Positions 34,029 to 44,371 of a DNA stretch of 64,000 nt are shown piece by piece (within the stretch, counting starts at the first letter, position 1; every line of letters starts with the position of its first letter). The translations under genes were made by a program, and so were the position numbers. The notes under the pieces are model-generated. The model did no database searches and was not told the DNA's origin. It saw nothing but the letters and a program-made list of their open reading frames with translations. Source of the DNA: Psychroflexus aurantiacus (lineage in GTDB: Bacteria > Bacteroidota > Bacteroidia > Flavobacteriales > Flavobacteriaceae); assembly GCF_010820555.1 (NCBI RefSeq), contig NZ_JAAIKD010000002.1:124001-188000 (forward strand), written 5' to 3'.

Positions 34029-34676
34029 ATGAAAGGTATCAGCTACATTTTTTTAATTCTTTTACTAAGTTCAGCAGGACTGGTTAATGCTCAGGACAAA
34101 GATTTCCCAACCCGAGGATCGGAAGTGAACAACAATCCGAAATTCAAATCCTCGAGTTCTGGTTCAGGCATGAATCGTCTTGGCATCCCTAATCGTGGTA
34201 AAGTCAAAGACTTTTTTGCTAAAGATGAAAAGGGTATCGATTTTAAACCTAAGATTCAGTTCACCAATCCCAGTGATTTATGGACAGCTAAGCTCAACAA
34301 AAATCCCGAAGACGAGAATAAAGGCATGAGAGCAGAGTGGGCTGAAAATATGAGCCTGGGTGATTTTGTCACGTCTTCAGACGAGATGACGTTTATATGC
34401 CGTGATCATATGATGTTTGACGGGGACCGTGTTCAGATCAGAGTTAATGACCAAATCATCGTGGATAATCTGCTTTTGGAAAACGCGTATAAGGAAATCA
34501 CTATTCCTCTTGAAACCGGTTTTAATAAAATTGAATTTATAGCCCTCAATCAGGGGGAAGCCGGTCCTAATACCGCAGAACTTAAAATTATTGATGGTTC
34601 CAAATTGCTGTCTCGCAACGTCTGGAATTTGTTAACAGGCGTCAAAGCCAGTACTGTCATTGTTAAAAATGAGTAA
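34029..34676 (+). CDS. Secreted protein of unknown function
   Basis: 215 aa from ATG 34029 (MKGISYIFLILLLSSAGLVNAQ, a clear signal peptide). Upstream in-frame codons to 33981 are rejected because of this signal and the promoter. The mature part begins with a Ser/Gly-rich, low-complexity region (~22-50). It ends with a beta-rich domain (RVQIRVNDQIIVDNLLL, ITIPLETGFNKIEFIALN) like an immunoglobulin or carbohydrate-binding sandwich. I do not recognise the family. It follows the PKS cluster by 62 bp but has its own -7 element. Confidence 0.65.
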   Translation: MKGISYIFLILLLSSAGLVNAQDKDFPTRGSEVNNNPKFKSSSSGSGMNRLGIPNRGKVKDFFAKDEKGIDFKPKIQFTNPSDLWTAKLNKNPEDENKGMRAEWAENMSLGDFVTSSDEMTFICRDHMMFDGDRVQIRVNDQIIVDNLLLENAYKEITIPLETGFNKIEFIALNQGEAGPNTAELKIIDGSKLLSRNVWNLLTGVKASTVIVKNE

Positions 34677-36764
34677 CTACTTGTCTAACATAGCAATGGC
34701 TATCCGAATTTTTCCATAACTCATCTTTTCCTCCAGCGCTTCAAAAATTGGTTTTAAAGCGCCTTCGTAGTCTATCTTTTTAAGTACGTTCTCAACTTCC
34801 CTGACTTCTGAATCTGAAATATGCTCACTCAAAGCTATGGATTTCCCTTCAGAATAGAGCTTACATAAATGAGAGATGATGGTTGTGGTTTTAAGATTTC
34901 GCTCCTCAGCTACGTCTTCAATACTTTTTCCTTCCTTATAAAGCCGGTAAGTCTCCTGGTAAGTTGAGGTTTTCTTTTTTCTTTTTTTGGTGTTGAATAA
35001 ATTGATGACTTCAATAAATTCATCGGCATATTTTTCAGCTTTTAAACTATTCACCCCACTGATGGATTTGAACTCTTCTTCACTTTGTGGTCTTAGGTTT
35101 TCCATTTCTTTCAGCGTGGCATCGTTAAAGACCAGATAAGGCGGAATGTTTTCTTCTACAGAAATTTGCATTCTCAGTTGTTTCAGCTGATTGAAAAGGT
35201 TTGATGTTTTTGAAGCTTTCTTTGTTTCTATACCTCCAGCCTGTTCTGCCTTAGGTTTTGTCAGCCACACCTGTTCACCTTCAAAAAGAACCTGCTTAGC
35301 CAAGGGGGTGAATTCTAAAGCATTTTTTCTATGGAAAGCAATTTCGATATACCCTAGGTTGATCAGCTGTAAAATATAGTGCTGCCAGTCTTTCCAGCTA
35401 ATATCAGTTCCAATCCCATACGTGCTGAGTTCCTGGTAGCCTTTGTCATATACTCCCGCATTTTTGGCTCCTCTTAAAATATCGATAATAACCCCGATGG
35501 GTTCCTGTTGCTTTACCCTGGCGACTGCAGAAAGGGCTTTTTGCGCAATAAGTCTGGCATCTATAAACCGTGGTGGATTCTTGCACACATCGCAAAATCC
35601 GCAATTCTCGGTCAGGTGTTCACCAAAATAGCCAAGTAAAATTCGTCTTCTGCAGGAAGTGGCTTCGGCGAACTGTTTCATTCGCTCCAGTTTGGCATCC
35701 TGAACTTCCTGATTGCTGCCATTTTCATTGAAGCGTTTATACTGAATAACATCGGCGTAGGAATGGAACATCAGTGCATTGGCTTTAAGACCGTCTCTTC
35801 CAGATCGTCCTATTTCCTGGTAATAGCCTTCAATATTTTTGGGCATATTATAATGAATTACCCAGCGCACATTGGACTTGTCAATGCCCATTCCAAAGGC
35901 TACAGTAGCACAGATGATCTGAGTTTTATCGTATACAAACTCTTCCTGAATTTTCGTTCGGGTCTCCGCATCCAGTCCGGCATGGTAAGCCTTAGCTTTA
36001 AATCCTTTCTGAGTGAGATCCTGAGCTAGCTTTTCGGTAGATTTTCGGCTTAGGCTGTAGACAATTCCAGATTCATCCTTTCTTTTCAATAGGAAATTTT
36101 CGATCTGCTTTAAACGCTGATTCGCCGTTCTGACTTCCAAAAAAATATTTTCTCTATCAAATGAAGACAAAAACACTTTCGCTTTAGGAATGCTGAGTTG
36201 TTTTAGAATGTCTTTTCTGGTCGTTTTATCTGCCGTTGCCGTTAAGGCTAAAACGGGCGTATTGGGTAAAGATCTTTTCAAAAACCCAAGCTGCTGGTAG
36301 GACGGTCGAAAATCATGACCCCAGGACGAAATGCAGTGGGCTTCATCTACGGCCACACAGCTGATATAATTTTCGTTCAAAATCTCCTGAAGACCCGACA
36401 GGCTCTCTGGTGCTGTATAAAGCAATTTCAATTCCTTGTTTGCCACTTTAGACTTAATCTCCTGTTGGGTTTCTGGCGTCTGAGTAGAATTGAAAAACTC
36501 GGCTTCTATGCCGTTGCTTTTCAAGCCGTCCACCTGATCTTTCATCAGGGCAATAAGCGGAGAAATGACCAGAGTAACACCTTCAAAGGATAAGGCCGGT
36601 AACTGAAAGCACATCGACTTTCCCCCTCCGGTAGGCATGACCACTAAAGCGTCTTTTTTATTTAGGACATGCTCAATAATTTCAGACTGGTGTGTTCTGA
36701 AGCTGTCATAACCAAAGTAGGTTTTGAGATGGGAAAGGCTATTCTGAATAAGTTGAGCGGACAT
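34677..36764 (-). CDS. recQ: ATP-dependent DNA helicase RecQ
   Basis: 695 aa. Walker A MPTGGGKS at 43-50, DEAH box in [19 protein letters not shown], motif [12 protein letters not shown], the zinc-binding CRR...C..C..C region ([13 protein letters not shown]), an RQC winged helix, an HRDC domain ([17 protein letters not shown]), and a C-terminal helix-turn-helix ([22 protein letters not shown]...) usual in Bacteroidota RecQ. 3'-5' helicase for recombination and fork repair. Divergent from the Rrf2 gene with 81 bp between starts. Confidence 0.96.
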   Translation of the reverse strand: MSAQLIQNSLSHLKTYFGYDSFRTHQSEIIEHVLNKKDALVVMPTGGGKSMCFQLPALSFEGVTLVISPLIALMKDQVDGLKSNGIEAEFFNSTQTPETQQEIKSKVANKELKLLYTAPESLSGLQEILNENYISCVAVDEAHCISSWGHDFRPSYQQLGFLKRSLPNTPVLALTATADKTTRKDILKQLSIPKAKVFLSSFDRENIFLEVRTANQRLKQIENFLLKRKDESGIVYSLSRKSTEKLAQDLTQKGFKAKAYHAGLDAETRTKIQEEFVYDKTQIICATVAFGMGIDKSNVRWVIHYNMPKNIEGYYQEIGRSGRDGLKANALMFHSYADVIQYKRFNENGSNQEVQDAKLERMKQFAEATSCRRRILLGYFGEHLTENCGFCDVCKNPPRFIDARLIAQKALSAVARVKQQEPIGVIIDILRGAKNAGVYDKGYQELSTYGIGTDISWKDWQHYILQLINLGYIEIAFHRKNALEFTPLAKQVLFEGEQVWLTKPKAEQAGGIETKKASKTSNLFNQLKQLRMQISVEENIPPYLVFNDATLKEMENLRPQSEEEFKSISGVNSLKAEKYADEFIEVINLFNTKKRKKKTSTYQETYRLYKEGKSIEDVAEERNLKTTTIISHLCKLYSEGKSIALSEHISDSEVREVENVLKKIDYEGALKPIFEALEEKMSYGKIRIAIAMLDK

Positions 36765-36832
36765 GAAAGTGGTTTCGGAATTGAAGCTGCAAATTACAAT
36801 TTCAGTTTCAGTTTTTTAAAGTTGAATAATGA

Positions 36833-36840
36833 TATATTTG
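36833..36840 (+). promoter_or_regulatory. -7 element 5 nt before the Rrf2 gene start
   Basis: TATATTTG ends 5 nt before ATG 36846, the same spacing as at 34016-34023. Predicts a leaderless mRNA. Confidence 0.5.
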
Positions 36841-36845
36841 TCATA

Positions 36846-37283
36846 ATGATATCCAAAAAAACAAAATACGCCATCAATGCCCTGGTCTTTCTTGCCAAAA
36901 GAAAAGGGGAGGGCCCTATCATCATTAGCGAAATCGCTGATAAAGAACATATTCCGAGGAAATTCCTGGAATCTATTCTGCTTAATCTTAAAAAGGCAGG
37001 AATCCTTGCCAGTAAAAAAGGAAAGGGTGGTGGCTATTATCTTTTAAAAGACCCGGACGAAGTCAACTTAGCCGATGTGATGCGCCTGTTCGACGGTCCA
37101 ATTGCTTTTTTACCCTGTGTTACTTATAAATATTATGAGCGCTGTGAAGAATGTAAGGATGAAGAAACCTGCGGTATTCGTGATGTTTTTCTTGAAGTAA
37201 AAAAGAAAACCGTAGAGCTCCTGAAGCAGGCAAGTTTAAGTGAAATTATAACACGTGAAAGTCGCTTGATTAGGCTTCTCTGA
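36846..37283 (+). CDS. Rrf2-family transcriptional regulator
   Basis: 145 aa from ATG 36846. The open frame reaches back to 36669, but MISKKTKYAINALVFLAKR is the canonical Rrf2 start. The winged helix (IPRKFLESILLNLKKAGILASKKGKGGGYYL) is followed by Cys residues in CVTYKYYERCEECKDEETCG, typical of iron-sulphur-sensing members such as IscR and RsrR. No isc/suf genes are in the window. It may control the SLC13 gene 84 bp downstream or act elsewhere. Confidence 0.88.
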   Translation: MISKKTKYAINALVFLAKRKGEGPIIISEIADKEHIPRKFLESILLNLKKAGILASKKGKGGGYYLLKDPDEVNLADVMRLFDGPIAFLPCVTYKYYERCEECKDEETCGIRDVFLEVKKKTVELLKQASLSEIITRESRLIRLL

Positions 37284-37345
37284 GGCTTGAAGTGACAGCA
37301 TTAAATATTTTCTTATATAAAGTCTATAGATTTGGTAGACTATTC

Positions 37346-37353
37346 TATATTTG
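37346..37353 (+). promoter_or_regulatory. -7 element for the SLC13 permease gene
   Basis: TATATTTG 14 nt upstream of ATG 37368. It lies inside the sequence that a TTG start at 37332 would use, so it argues for the ATG. Confidence 0.5.
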
Positions 37354-37367
37354 GAAAAATATTTCTG

Positions 37368-39164
37368 ATGACTACTGCAGCCATTATTACCATTTGTGTT
37401 ATTGTTCTTGCTGTCATATTATTTGCAACAGAAGCTTTGCCTATTGATTTAGTAGCGATTAGCATAATGCTCATTTTAATACTGTCTGGAGTCATTACCC
37501 CTCAGGAAGGCGTGGAAGGCTTTAGCAATAAAGCTACCATTACCGTTGCTTTTATGTTTGTGCTGAGTGCTGCTCTGCTCAAAACAGGGGCACTACAGGT
37601 TTTAGCGCATCGCCTGTCCACTATATTTCGTTATAATTTCAACAGTGGCATCCTGATGATGATGATCATGATAGCCGTTATTTCTGCTTTTGTCAACAAC
37701 ACGCCCGTAGTTGCTGTTTTTATTCCCGTGGTCATTCAACTTGCGCATACTTCTGGACAAAGCCCCTCTAAAATGTTGATTCCCCTTTCATTTGCATCTA
37801 TTTTTGGCGGAATGTGTACCTTGATTGGTACTTCCACTAATATTTTGGTGAGTGGTATTGCCGAAAAAGAAGGTGAAAAGGCGGTTGAAATGTTTCAAAT
37901 GACTCCAGTAGCCGGAATTCTTTTAGTGGTAGGTGTCACTTATATGTCATTCCTGGGTATAAAACTTCTTCCTAAAACCAGACGTTCCAAAGATTTAAAG
38001 GAAAAGTTTGAAGTTAATAATTACATCACTTTGGTAGAGCTGCTGTCAAATTCAACCTCTATAGGGAAAAAAATAATGGATTCTGAACTGGTGACAGAAT
38101 TTAAGATGGATATTATTGAAGTAAGAAGAAACGGAAATCAGTTTACCTTACCACCCGGAGATTTTGAATTGAATGAGGGGGATATCCTCAAGGTAAGATG
38201 TGATGTGGAAAAGTTGAAATCGCTTAAGGGCAAAACCAAAACCTTAGCGGTGTCTCCCGTAAGGATTGGGGATAACGATCTTTCCGGGAAAAATTCCTCG
38301 TTGGTGGAAATGGTGATTACTTCGTCTTCAGAAATCCATGGAAAAACCCTTAAGGAGTTAGATTTTAGAAGGCGATTTAGAGCTATTCCGCTGGCTATTA
38401 AAAACCGGGATGACATAAAACACGAACATTTATACGAGATCAAGCTCAGGGCCGGAGATGTGATTCTTGCTGAGGTCAAATCTCACTATGTGAAGGAATT
38501 AAGCAAGCTCGAATCCGGTCAAAATTCACCTTTTGTATTGCTTTCTGAAGATCACATTACAGATTTTGACAGGAAAAAATTCAGCATTGTGATTTCTTTA
38601 ATCGGGATCATGGTGGTTTTGGCGAGCATTGGTTTCCTGGATATTATGGTAGGGGCTATTTGTGCAGTCATCGTTCTGGTATTTGCTAGAATCCTAAGTA
38701 TGAAAGAAATTTACGAAGCCATTAACTGGAAGATCATTTTTTTGCTGGTAGGGGCCTTGAGTTTGGGATTAGCCATTAGCAAGACTGGTTTGGATGTGCT
38801 TATCGCTCAGACTTTGCTTGGTCAGCTTCAGCCTCTTGGCATCATCGCTGTGATTTCCGGCCTGTACTTAGTGACTTCTCTGCTTACTGAAGTCATGTCC
38901 AACAATGCTTCGGCAGCGCTTATGACCCCAATTGCCATCGCCGTTGCTCACAATTCTGGTATAGATGTTTTACCATTTCTGGTGACTGTGATGATTGCGG
39001 CTTCTGCGACCTTTATGACGCCTATTGGCTATCAAACCAATACCATGGTATATAGTGCAGGTAATTATAAGTTTAAGGATTTTTTTAAAGTTGGTTTTCT
39101 TCTGAATATGCTATTCTGGATCATCTCCAGCTTTACAATTCCCTGGTATTTCGATCTGATTTAA
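37368..39164 (+). CDS. SLC13/DASS-family permease with two RCK_C domains
   Basis: 598 aa. Around ten to twelve hydrophobic helices are split by a soluble middle (~residues 200-395) with two TrkA-C/RCK_C-like modules ([19 protein letters not shown]..., [27 protein letters not shown]...). Helical hairpins with [15 protein letters not shown] and [17 protein letters not shown] hold the SNT-like motifs of the family. It imports an anion such as sulphate or a dicarboxylate with Na+. The substrate is uncertain; the RCK_C-containing branch is often annotated sulphate permease. Its stop overlaps the convergent DoxX gene by 4 bp. Confidence 0.85.
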   Translation: MTTAAIITICVIVLAVILFATEALPIDLVAISIMLILILSGVITPQEGVEGFSNKATITVAFMFVLSAALLKTGALQVLAHRLSTIFRYNFNSGILMMMIMIAVISAFVNNTPVVAVFIPVVIQLAHTSGQSPSKMLIPLSFASIFGGMCTLIGTSTNILVSGIAEKEGEKAVEMFQMTPVAGILLVVGVTYMSFLGIKLLPKTRRSKDLKEKFEVNNYITLVELLSNSTSIGKKIMDSELVTEFKMDIIEVRRNGNQFTLPPGDFELNEGDILKVRCDVEKLKSLKGKTKTLAVSPVRIGDNDLSGKNSSLVEMVITSSSEIHGKTLKELDFRRRFRAIPLAIKNRDDIKHEHLYEIKLRAGDVILAEVKSHYVKELSKLESGQNSPFVLLSEDHITDFDRKKFSIVISLIGIMVVLASIGFLDIMVGAICAVIVLVFARILSMKEIYEAINWKIIFLLVGALSLGLAISKTGLDVLIAQTLLGQLQPLGIIAVISGLYLVTSLLTEVMSNNASAALMTPIAIAVAHNSGIDVLPFLVTVMIAASATFMTPIGYQTNTMVYSAGNYKFKDFFKVGFLLNMLFWIISSFTIPWYFDLI

Positions 39165-39520
39165 AACAAATCAAATACCTCGATAAATCGAAAGGCTACA
39201 TATAAATTCAGTAGCGCAAAAAACAAAGAAGGAAAGGATTGAGTAAAGTTGTCTTTTATTTTTATTCGAACTCCAAAACCGAGACCCATCAGGAGGAAGA
39301 GACCAATGGCAGCTAAGAAGCCTATAAGAGGCATGAAAAAATAACCAGCAGCCAGACCCAGAGCTCCCAAAACCTGAAAGAAGCCTGTGAGTTGCCTTTG
39401 AATAGGGCTCAGGCCAAACCTTTTGAATTCTTCATACATCTTTGGGCTATAAAAACAGCCAAGTCCGTAAAAGAAAAATGAAATACTTATAAACAGAATC
39501 AGGATTTGCAGAACAATCAT
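39161..39520 (-). CDS. DoxX-family membrane protein
   Basis: 119 aa with four hydrophobic helices: ILILFISISFFFYGLGCF, GFFQVLGALGLAAGYFF, GFLAAIGLFLLMGLGFGVRIKI, FFALLNLYVAFRF. The pattern G..Q..GALG-A fits the DoxX/DoxD-like family. Inner membrane, function unknown. 6 bp downstream of the DUF2752 gene. Confidence 0.75.
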   Translation of the reverse strand: MIVLQILILFISISFFFYGLGCFYSPKMYEEFKRFGLSPIQRQLTGFFQVLGALGLAAGYFFMPLIGFLAAIGLFLLMGLGFGVRIKIKDNFTQSFPSLFFALLNLYVAFRFIEVFDLF

Positions 39521-39526
39521 ATCAGT

Positions 39527-39934
39527 TTAGGGTGCCAGGATTAGAAACGGTTCCAAAGGTATGTTTCTAAGAATCCAAAACCCTAAGACTAATGCTAAAA
39601 TTATCCACGGTGCAGCATTGTGATGTAGTAAACTTTGAGTGGTCTTAGATTTAGGTTTATAGAGGTAGGCTCTGTAAACCTTGTAGCCAATCACGAAAAC
39701 AGCGAGTAAAATTAAAAAGTTATGCTGTAAACCACCCCAGATATTGCCGTGTAAGATCTCGTGAAATGCGCGTTGAGAACCACATCCCGGGCAGTGTAAG
39801 CCTGTTAACGAATGGAACGGGCATTGTGGTGTGTAGGCAAATGTAACTGGATTTATAAAAAAATAAAATATACCCAGAGTCAGTATGACGATGGGTATAC
39901 TAATTTTAAAAAGTAAAGAATAAGTTCTTAGCAC
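39527..39934 (-). CDS. DUF2752 membrane protein
   Basis: 135 aa. CPFHSLTGLHCPGCGSQRAFHEILHGN is the DUF2752 signature (CPGCG..R). Three hydrophobic helices. The start is GTG at 39934, 3 bp after the CD225 stop. Possibly metal- or lipid-related; role unknown. Confidence 0.85.
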   Translation of the reverse strand: MLRTYSLLFKISIPIVILTLGIFYFFINPVTFAYTPQCPFHSLTGLHCPGCGSQRAFHEILHGNIWGGLQHNFLILLAVFVIGYKVYRAYLYKPKSKTTQSLLHHNAAPWIILALVLGFWILRNIPLEPFLILAP

Positions 39935-39937
39935 CTA

Positions 39938-40246
39938 TTAATAAGTATTATTTTGCATTTCTTCGTTGTAAGCTTCCCAGAATGCCTCGCCACCAACAAT
40001 GATAATAAAAGCGATGTAGCCTATTATAATTACAAGGCCTACTACTAAGGCGACAATCCACCACGTTTTAGCATTTTTAGAAGCTCTTAAAGCGCCTTCA
40101 TAATCACCTGCATTGTATTTTGTATTGACTTGCGAGGCATAAATGATGCTAACTATACCAGCAGGTAAACAGCACAAAATTGTGGTGATGATTGCTAATG
40201 CCAAATGATTCGCTGGCATTGGTGGTTGAGTTTGATTTGTTTCCAT
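39938..40246 (-). CDS. CD225/dispanin-family membrane protein
   Basis: 102 aa. A proline-rich N-terminus (METNQTQPPMPANHLALAI) leads to the CD225 region: ILCCLPAGIVSIIYASQVNTKYNAGDYEGALRASKNAKTWW, then a second helix. This is the fold of eukaryotic IFITM/dispanin proteins. First gene of a three-gene membrane-protein operon. Role in bacteria unknown. Confidence 0.87.
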   Translation of the reverse strand: METNQTQPPMPANHLALAIITTILCCLPAGIVSIIYASQVNTKYNAGDYEGALRASKNAKTWWIVALVVGLVIIIGYIAFIIIVGGEAFWEAYNEEMQNNTY

Positions 40247-40311
40247 GGATTAAGGTTTTGGGTTCGGATAAAATTAACATTTCAAATTCAATTACCTAAT
40301 TTTTTTAAAAA

Positions 40312-41601
40312 TTATTTCAATTCATGCACAAATTCAGAAAGCGCATTGATGGTATGATCTATGTCTGCATAGGATAAGGCATTATTTAAGAAATAGCTTT
40401 CAAAAGCACTTGGAGGCATATACACACCACGGTCCAGCATCCCGTGAAAATAAGTTTTGAATTTGGCGTTGTTCCCGTGGGCAGCAGATTTAAAATCAGT
40501 GACAGGATTTTCGCAAAAGTGGATAGACAGCATAGACCCAATCCTATTGATTTGATGCACAACTCCGGCATCATCAAGAACTTTCTTCATGCCCTGGTGC
40601 AGGGCCTTTGTTTTTTTATCCAGACTTTCAAAAATCCCTCTGTTGGTATTCAATTCGGTGAGCATGGCATAACCTGCGGCCATAGCCAAAGGATTTCCGC
40701 TTAAGGTTCCGGCTTGGTAGACTGGTCCATCGGGTGCCAGGTAATTCATTACCTCTGTTTTTCCTGCAAAAGCACCAACAGGTAATCCGCCGCCTATAAC
40801 TTTTCCAAACGTGACAAGATCTGCTTTCACTCCCAGCAATTCCTGAACACCTCCTGGCGCCAGTCTAAAGCCGGTCATCACTTCATCAAAAATCAAGAGG
40901 ATGTTGTTTTCATCGCAGAGTTGTCTCAGGCCTTCCAAAAAGCCTTGTTTGGGGATGATACATCCCATATTTCCGGCAACCGGTTCCAGAATAATACAGG
41001 CGATTTCTCCCTGATTTTCATGGATAAGTGTTTTTACGCTCTCCAGGTCGTTATACTCTGCCAACAGGGTGTCTTTTGCCGTACCTTTGGTAACACCAGG
41101 GGAGTTGGGTTCGCCAAAAGTTACCGCTCCACTTCCAGCCTGAATCAGAAAAGAGTCGCTATGCCCGTGATAGCAGCCTGCAAATTTGATGATTTTGTCT
41201 TTGCGGGTGTAGCCTCTGGCTAATCTGACAGCGCTCATACAGGCTTCGGTGCCACTGTTTACAAATCGGATTTTATCGATATTAGGAACCATTTCCACGG
41301 CGAGCTTCGCGATTTTGGTTTCAAGTTCTGTGGGAATTCCGTAAGAGGTACCGAGTTTCGTGCGTTCTATAACCGCATCCACAACGCTTGGAAATGCATG
41401 TCCTAAAATCATAGGCCCCCAGGATGAAATATAGTCTATCAGTTTATTACCGTCTTCATCATGCAGATAAGCACCTTCAGCTTTTTTAACGAAAATAGGA
41501 TCTCCTCCAACGGCATTGAAAGCTCTTACCGGGGAATTTACACCGCCAGGAATGTATTTTTTAGCTTCATCAAATAGGGCACTACTTCGTTTGTAAATCA
41601 T
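40312..41601 (-). CDS. hemL: Glutamate-1-semialdehyde 2,1-aminomutase
   Basis: 429 aa. PLP enzyme converting glutamate-1-semialdehyde to 5-aminolevulinate in the C5 route to haem. Seen: [49 protein letters not shown], and the Schiff-base K267 in [15 protein letters not shown]. Upstream of the CD225 operon; 4 bp separate it from the lipoprotein gene before it, so it is probably in that operon. Confidence 0.97.
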   Translation of the reverse strand: MIYKRSSALFDEAKKYIPGGVNSPVRAFNAVGGDPIFVKKAEGAYLHDEDGNKLIDYISSWGPMILGHAFPSVVDAVIERTKLGTSYGIPTELETKIAKLAVEMVPNIDKIRFVNSGTEACMSAVRLARGYTRKDKIIKFAGCYHGHSDSFLIQAGSGAVTFGEPNSPGVTKGTAKDTLLAEYNDLESVKTLIHENQGEIACIILEPVAGNMGCIIPKQGFLEGLRQLCDENNILLIFDEVMTGFRLAPGGVQELLGVKADLVTFGKVIGGGLPVGAFAGKTEVMNYLAPDGPVYQAGTLSGNPLAMAAGYAMLTELNTNRGIFESLDKKTKALHQGMKKVLDDAGVVHQINRIGSMLSIHFCENPVTDFKSAAHGNNAKFKTYFHGMLDRGVYMPPSAFESYFLNNALSYADIDHTINALSEFVHELK

Positions 41602-41605
41602 AATT

Positions 41606-42448
41606 TTAAAATTTTACTTTTAATTGCTGACCAACTTGAATGTGGTCGTTTTTCAATTTATTAATTAATTTTAACTCTTCCAGGCTGAGGTTAAATCTTT
41701 GGGAAATGTTATACAGTGTATCTCCTTTCTTAACGCTGTAATAGTCTGAACCGATAGGGGTCAGTCTTTGAGGTTTTGGTAGAGGTAAATCAGCATTTTT
41801 TCCCAGGACTTCTTTATCGTAAGCATGAAGCTGATAGCGTTCTATCAAACTGATTAATTTATCGGGATATCTCGGATCGGTGGCATATCCGGCTTTCTTC
41901 AAACCTTTCGCCCAGGATTTATAATCATCTGGCTTGTAGTCAAATAAAAAACCATAGCGACTACGTTCAAATAAAAACAGGGAATGATCCCTAAAGGAGT
42001 ATTGGGGATTGCTGTATTTTCTAAAGCATTCCTGAGCTTCATCATCGTCATGATATACCTTTTCGCCATGCCATCCATTGCATTTGATACCGAAATGATT
42101 ATTGGATTTTCTGGTCAGATTTCCACTTCCGGAGCCGGATTCCAGGATGCCCTGTGCGATGGTAATACTCGCCGGAATTCCGTAAAGCTTCATCTCTTCC
42201 TGGGCAATCCCCGCGTAATCATAAATGTAGCGTTCCACAGGATTTAAGCTTGTCAAATCCAGGGTTCCCTCTTCTTCCTTTACGCTATCTTCAAGGTCGG
42301 TCTTACGGATAGCAGCAGCGGGTTCAGCATTTGAAGTGGTTTGCTGAGTTCTGGAATTTTCTGCTGAAGCTGATTTCGTTTTCTTCGATGTTCCGCAGGA
42401 CATCATCATAAAAAGAAAGAATAAACTGAATGCGAACCTATATTTCAT
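41606..42448 (-). CDS. Glucosaminidase lipoprotein with C-terminal LysM
   Basis: 280 aa. [18 protein letters not shown] is a lipoprotein signal, then a Ser/Thr/Ala linker to ~residue 70. The Flgj-type N-acetylglucosaminidase domain ([30 protein letters not shown], catalytic Glu in ILESG) spans about 85-215. One LysM domain ends the protein ([18 protein letters not shown]). It cuts peptidoglycan at the outer membrane's inner face. Its start overlaps the stop of the PLP deaminase gene by ATGA. Confidence 0.9.
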   Translation of the reverse strand: MKYRFAFSLFFLFMMMSCGTSKKTKSASAENSRTQQTTSNAEPAAAIRKTDLEDSVKEEEGTLDLTSLNPVERYIYDYAGIAQEEMKLYGIPASITIAQGILESGSGSGNLTRKSNNHFGIKCNGWHGEKVYHDDDEAQECFRKYSNPQYSFRDHSLFLFERSRYGFLFDYKPDDYKSWAKGLKKAGYATDPRYPDKLISLIERYQLHAYDKEVLGKNADLPLPKPQRLTPIGSDYYSVKKGDTLYNISQRFNLSLEELKLINKLKNDHIQVGQQLKVKF

Positions 42449-43380
42449 AAACGGTGGATAGTTTGTAAGCCTTTTTGTTTTAACGCCTGATTCATGCCAT
42501 CAATGCCTTGAAGACCCCCAGTATGAACCGCTAAAATACGAGTATTTTTGGGAAAATACCCAGCTTCTATCATTTCAAAAATGCCATAAAACAGCTTCCC
42601 CGTATAGACAGGGTCCAGAGGAATGCCGTAGGTTTTCTGAAATTTATTGATGAATGCTATCAATTCTGAATTTACTTTAGCATAGCCTCCGAAGTGATAA
42701 CCAGTTTCAAGCGACCAGTTGCTTTTAGAGGTCCATTTGCCTATTTCTTTGCTTAAAAAATTTCCTTTTAACGCGCTAAAACCGATGCAGTGCTGATGAG
42801 CTTTTGAAGCTTCAATTAGTCCGGCCAGGGTTCCTCCGGTGCCGACGGATGTACAAATGAAATCGAAGGTATCGTCGTTCTGCAAAATCTCATAACAACC
42901 TTTAATGGCTAAGGTATTGGTTCCTCCTTCAGGGATTATGAAAATGGAAGGGTCCTGGTCGATCAAAGCTTTTACGATGGGCATTTCTTCTTTGAGCCTA
43001 AAGTCTGTTCTAGATACAAACTGCAATTGCATTCCTTTATGATGAGCAAATTTTAAAGTGGCATTGTTTGCTAAGGTGTTTTCCAGATTCCTGCCGAGTT
43101 CGTCCCCGCGAATGATACCGGTAGCCTGGATGCCTAAAAGATGGCAGGCTTCTGCTGTTGCGGCAATATGGTTTGAAAAAGCACCTCCAAAGGTTAGAAT
43201 ATGTGTCGATTTATTGTTCTGGGCTTCTTTCAGGTTATATTTTAATTTTCTGAATTTATTTCCAGAAATGACGGGGTGAATTTGATCTTCACGCCGGATG
43301 AAAAGCTCCACGTCCTCAAATTTTCCTATGAATTCAGTTGCAGAATTATACTTTTGCTCAAAAAAGGAAAGGGGTCTCAT
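42445..43380 (-). CDS. ACC deaminase/D-cysteine desulfhydrase-family PLP enzyme
   Basis: 311 aa from ATG 43380 (MRPLSFFEQKYN). The frame opens to a TTG at 43404, less likely. FIRREDQIHPVISGNKFRKLKYN holds the PLP lysine in SGNKFRKLK. FGGAFSNHIAATAEACHLLG is the family Asn/Ser block, and PEGGTNTLAIKGC the phosphate-binding loop. Fold-type II. ACC deaminase and D-cysteine desulfhydrase are hard to separate by sequence; D-cysteine desulfhydrase is the usual bacterial function. Confidence 0.85.
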   Translation of the reverse strand: MRPLSFFEQKYNSATEFIGKFEDVELFIRREDQIHPVISGNKFRKLKYNLKEAQNNKSTHILTFGGAFSNHIAATAEACHLLGIQATGIIRGDELGRNLENTLANNATLKFAHHKGMQLQFVSRTDFRLKEEMPIVKALIDQDPSIFIIPEGGTNTLAIKGCYEILQNDDTFDFICTSVGTGGTLAGLIEASKAHQHCIGFSALKGNFLSKEIGKWTSKSNWSLETGYHFGGYAKVNSELIAFINKFQKTYGIPLDPVYTGKLFYGIFEMIEAGYFPKNTRILAVHTGGLQGIDGMNQALKQKGLQTIHRL

Positions 43381-43454
43381 AGAATTCTCTAAAATATAAC
43401 TCAAAATTAAAGCCTTATCTTCAAATTAAAGCTAAGTTTCATTAAATTTCACTG

Positions 43455-43625
43455 ATGAATATATTCAAAAAACAGATTCCTTTAGAAGAGGGAGATTTTT
43501 ATACGACCAAGGAAGGGTACAGATGCTTTACCGAACAATACCATCTTAAACGGGGATACTGTTGTCAAAGTGGTTGCAGACACTGTCCTTATGGTTTTGA
43601 TAAAAAGAAAGACACTACCACATGA
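43455..43625 (+). CDS. Cys-rich DUF5522-type mini-protein, 56 aa
   Basis: ATG 43455 to TGA 43625. YRCFTEQYHLKRGYCCQSGC continues with RHCPYGF, five cysteines with the CC..GC.HCPY arrangement of DUF5522. Such a cluster could bind a metal ion. Neighbours are unrelated. Function unknown. The frame is too short for many gene callers, but the family pattern is clear. Confidence 0.8.
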   Translation: MNIFKKQIPLEEGDFYTTKEGYRCFTEQYHLKRGYCCQSGCRHCPYGFDKKKDTTT

Positions 43626-43737
43626 TTTTGGATTCAATGTCAAATTAATCTGAAAAATGCTTATTTGTTATTTTGGCATATTAGTTGATATAATATTAGT
43701 AGTTACCCAATATCTTTTAAGATTTAAAACAAACATT

Positions 43738-44274
43738 ATGAAGCTATTTAAAGTTACACTCATTCTTGTTGGCATTTTTCTTCTCACTTCGTGTTCGTCC
43801 ATTAAGGTTGCAACAGATTATGATAAAGAAATAGATTTTACAAAATACGATTCCTTTGCGTTTTACAAACCTGGAATCGATGCTGCCGAAATATCAGATT
43901 TAGATAAGAAAAGAATTTTAAGAGCTATTGAAAGAGAATTGGTTGCCAAAGGAATGGTTAAAAAAATCAATCCGGATTTACTGGTGAGTATTTTTACTGA
44001 AACCACAGAGAATGTAAATGTTTACCAGAATAACTTCGGTTATGGCTGGGGTTGGAATCCTTATTTCTGGGGTCCGGCCGGGAATAATACAGTGTCCACC
44101 AATATTGAAGGCACATTGTATATAGACCTTATAGATGCTGAGAAAAACGAGTTGGTTTGGCAGGGTCTAGGGACTGGTATTCTAAGTCTTGATATGGATA
44201 AGAAAGAAGAGAAAATAAATGAAATTGTAATGAAAATATTGGAGAAATATCCTCCAGAAAGAAACCAAGACTAA
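43738..44274 (+). CDS. DUF4136 lipoprotein
   Basis: 178 aa from ATG 43738. MKLFKVTLILVGIFLLTSC is a lipoprotein signal, so the upstream in-frame part to 43657 is rejected. VATDYDKEIDFTKYDSFAFYK, LRAIERELVAKGM, PDLLVSIFTETTE, and the aromatic-Gly stretch YGWGWNPYFWGPAG are the DUF4136 pattern, ending GTLYIDLIDAEKNELVWQG. Envelope protein, function unknown. Confidence 0.87.
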   Translation: MKLFKVTLILVGIFLLTSCSSIKVATDYDKEIDFTKYDSFAFYKPGIDAAEISDLDKKRILRAIERELVAKGMVKKINPDLLVSIFTETTENVNVYQNNFGYGWGWNPYFWGPAGNNTVSTNIEGTLYIDLIDAEKNELVWQGLGTGILSLDMDKKEEKINEIVMKILEKYPPERNQD

Positions 44275-44306
44275 GTTCATGGTTGTGTTTATTTAGTTTG
44301 TTAGGT

Positions 44307-44352
44307 AAGGCTGTACAAAAATGTTAATTTACATGGTGTACAGCTTTATTTT
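44307..44352 (+). terminator. Terminator after the DUF4136 gene
   Basis: GCTGTAC (44310-44316) pairs with GTACAGC (44338-44344) across an AT-rich loop, followed by a T-rich run. Confidence 0.55.
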
Positions 44353-44371
44353 TTAATATAAAGTAAAAGTT

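Noticed and set aside
34677-36764. RecQ-centred defence or retron system
   Set aside because: It has the full housekeeping RecQ domain set and no reverse transcriptase, nuclease or defence genes beside it.
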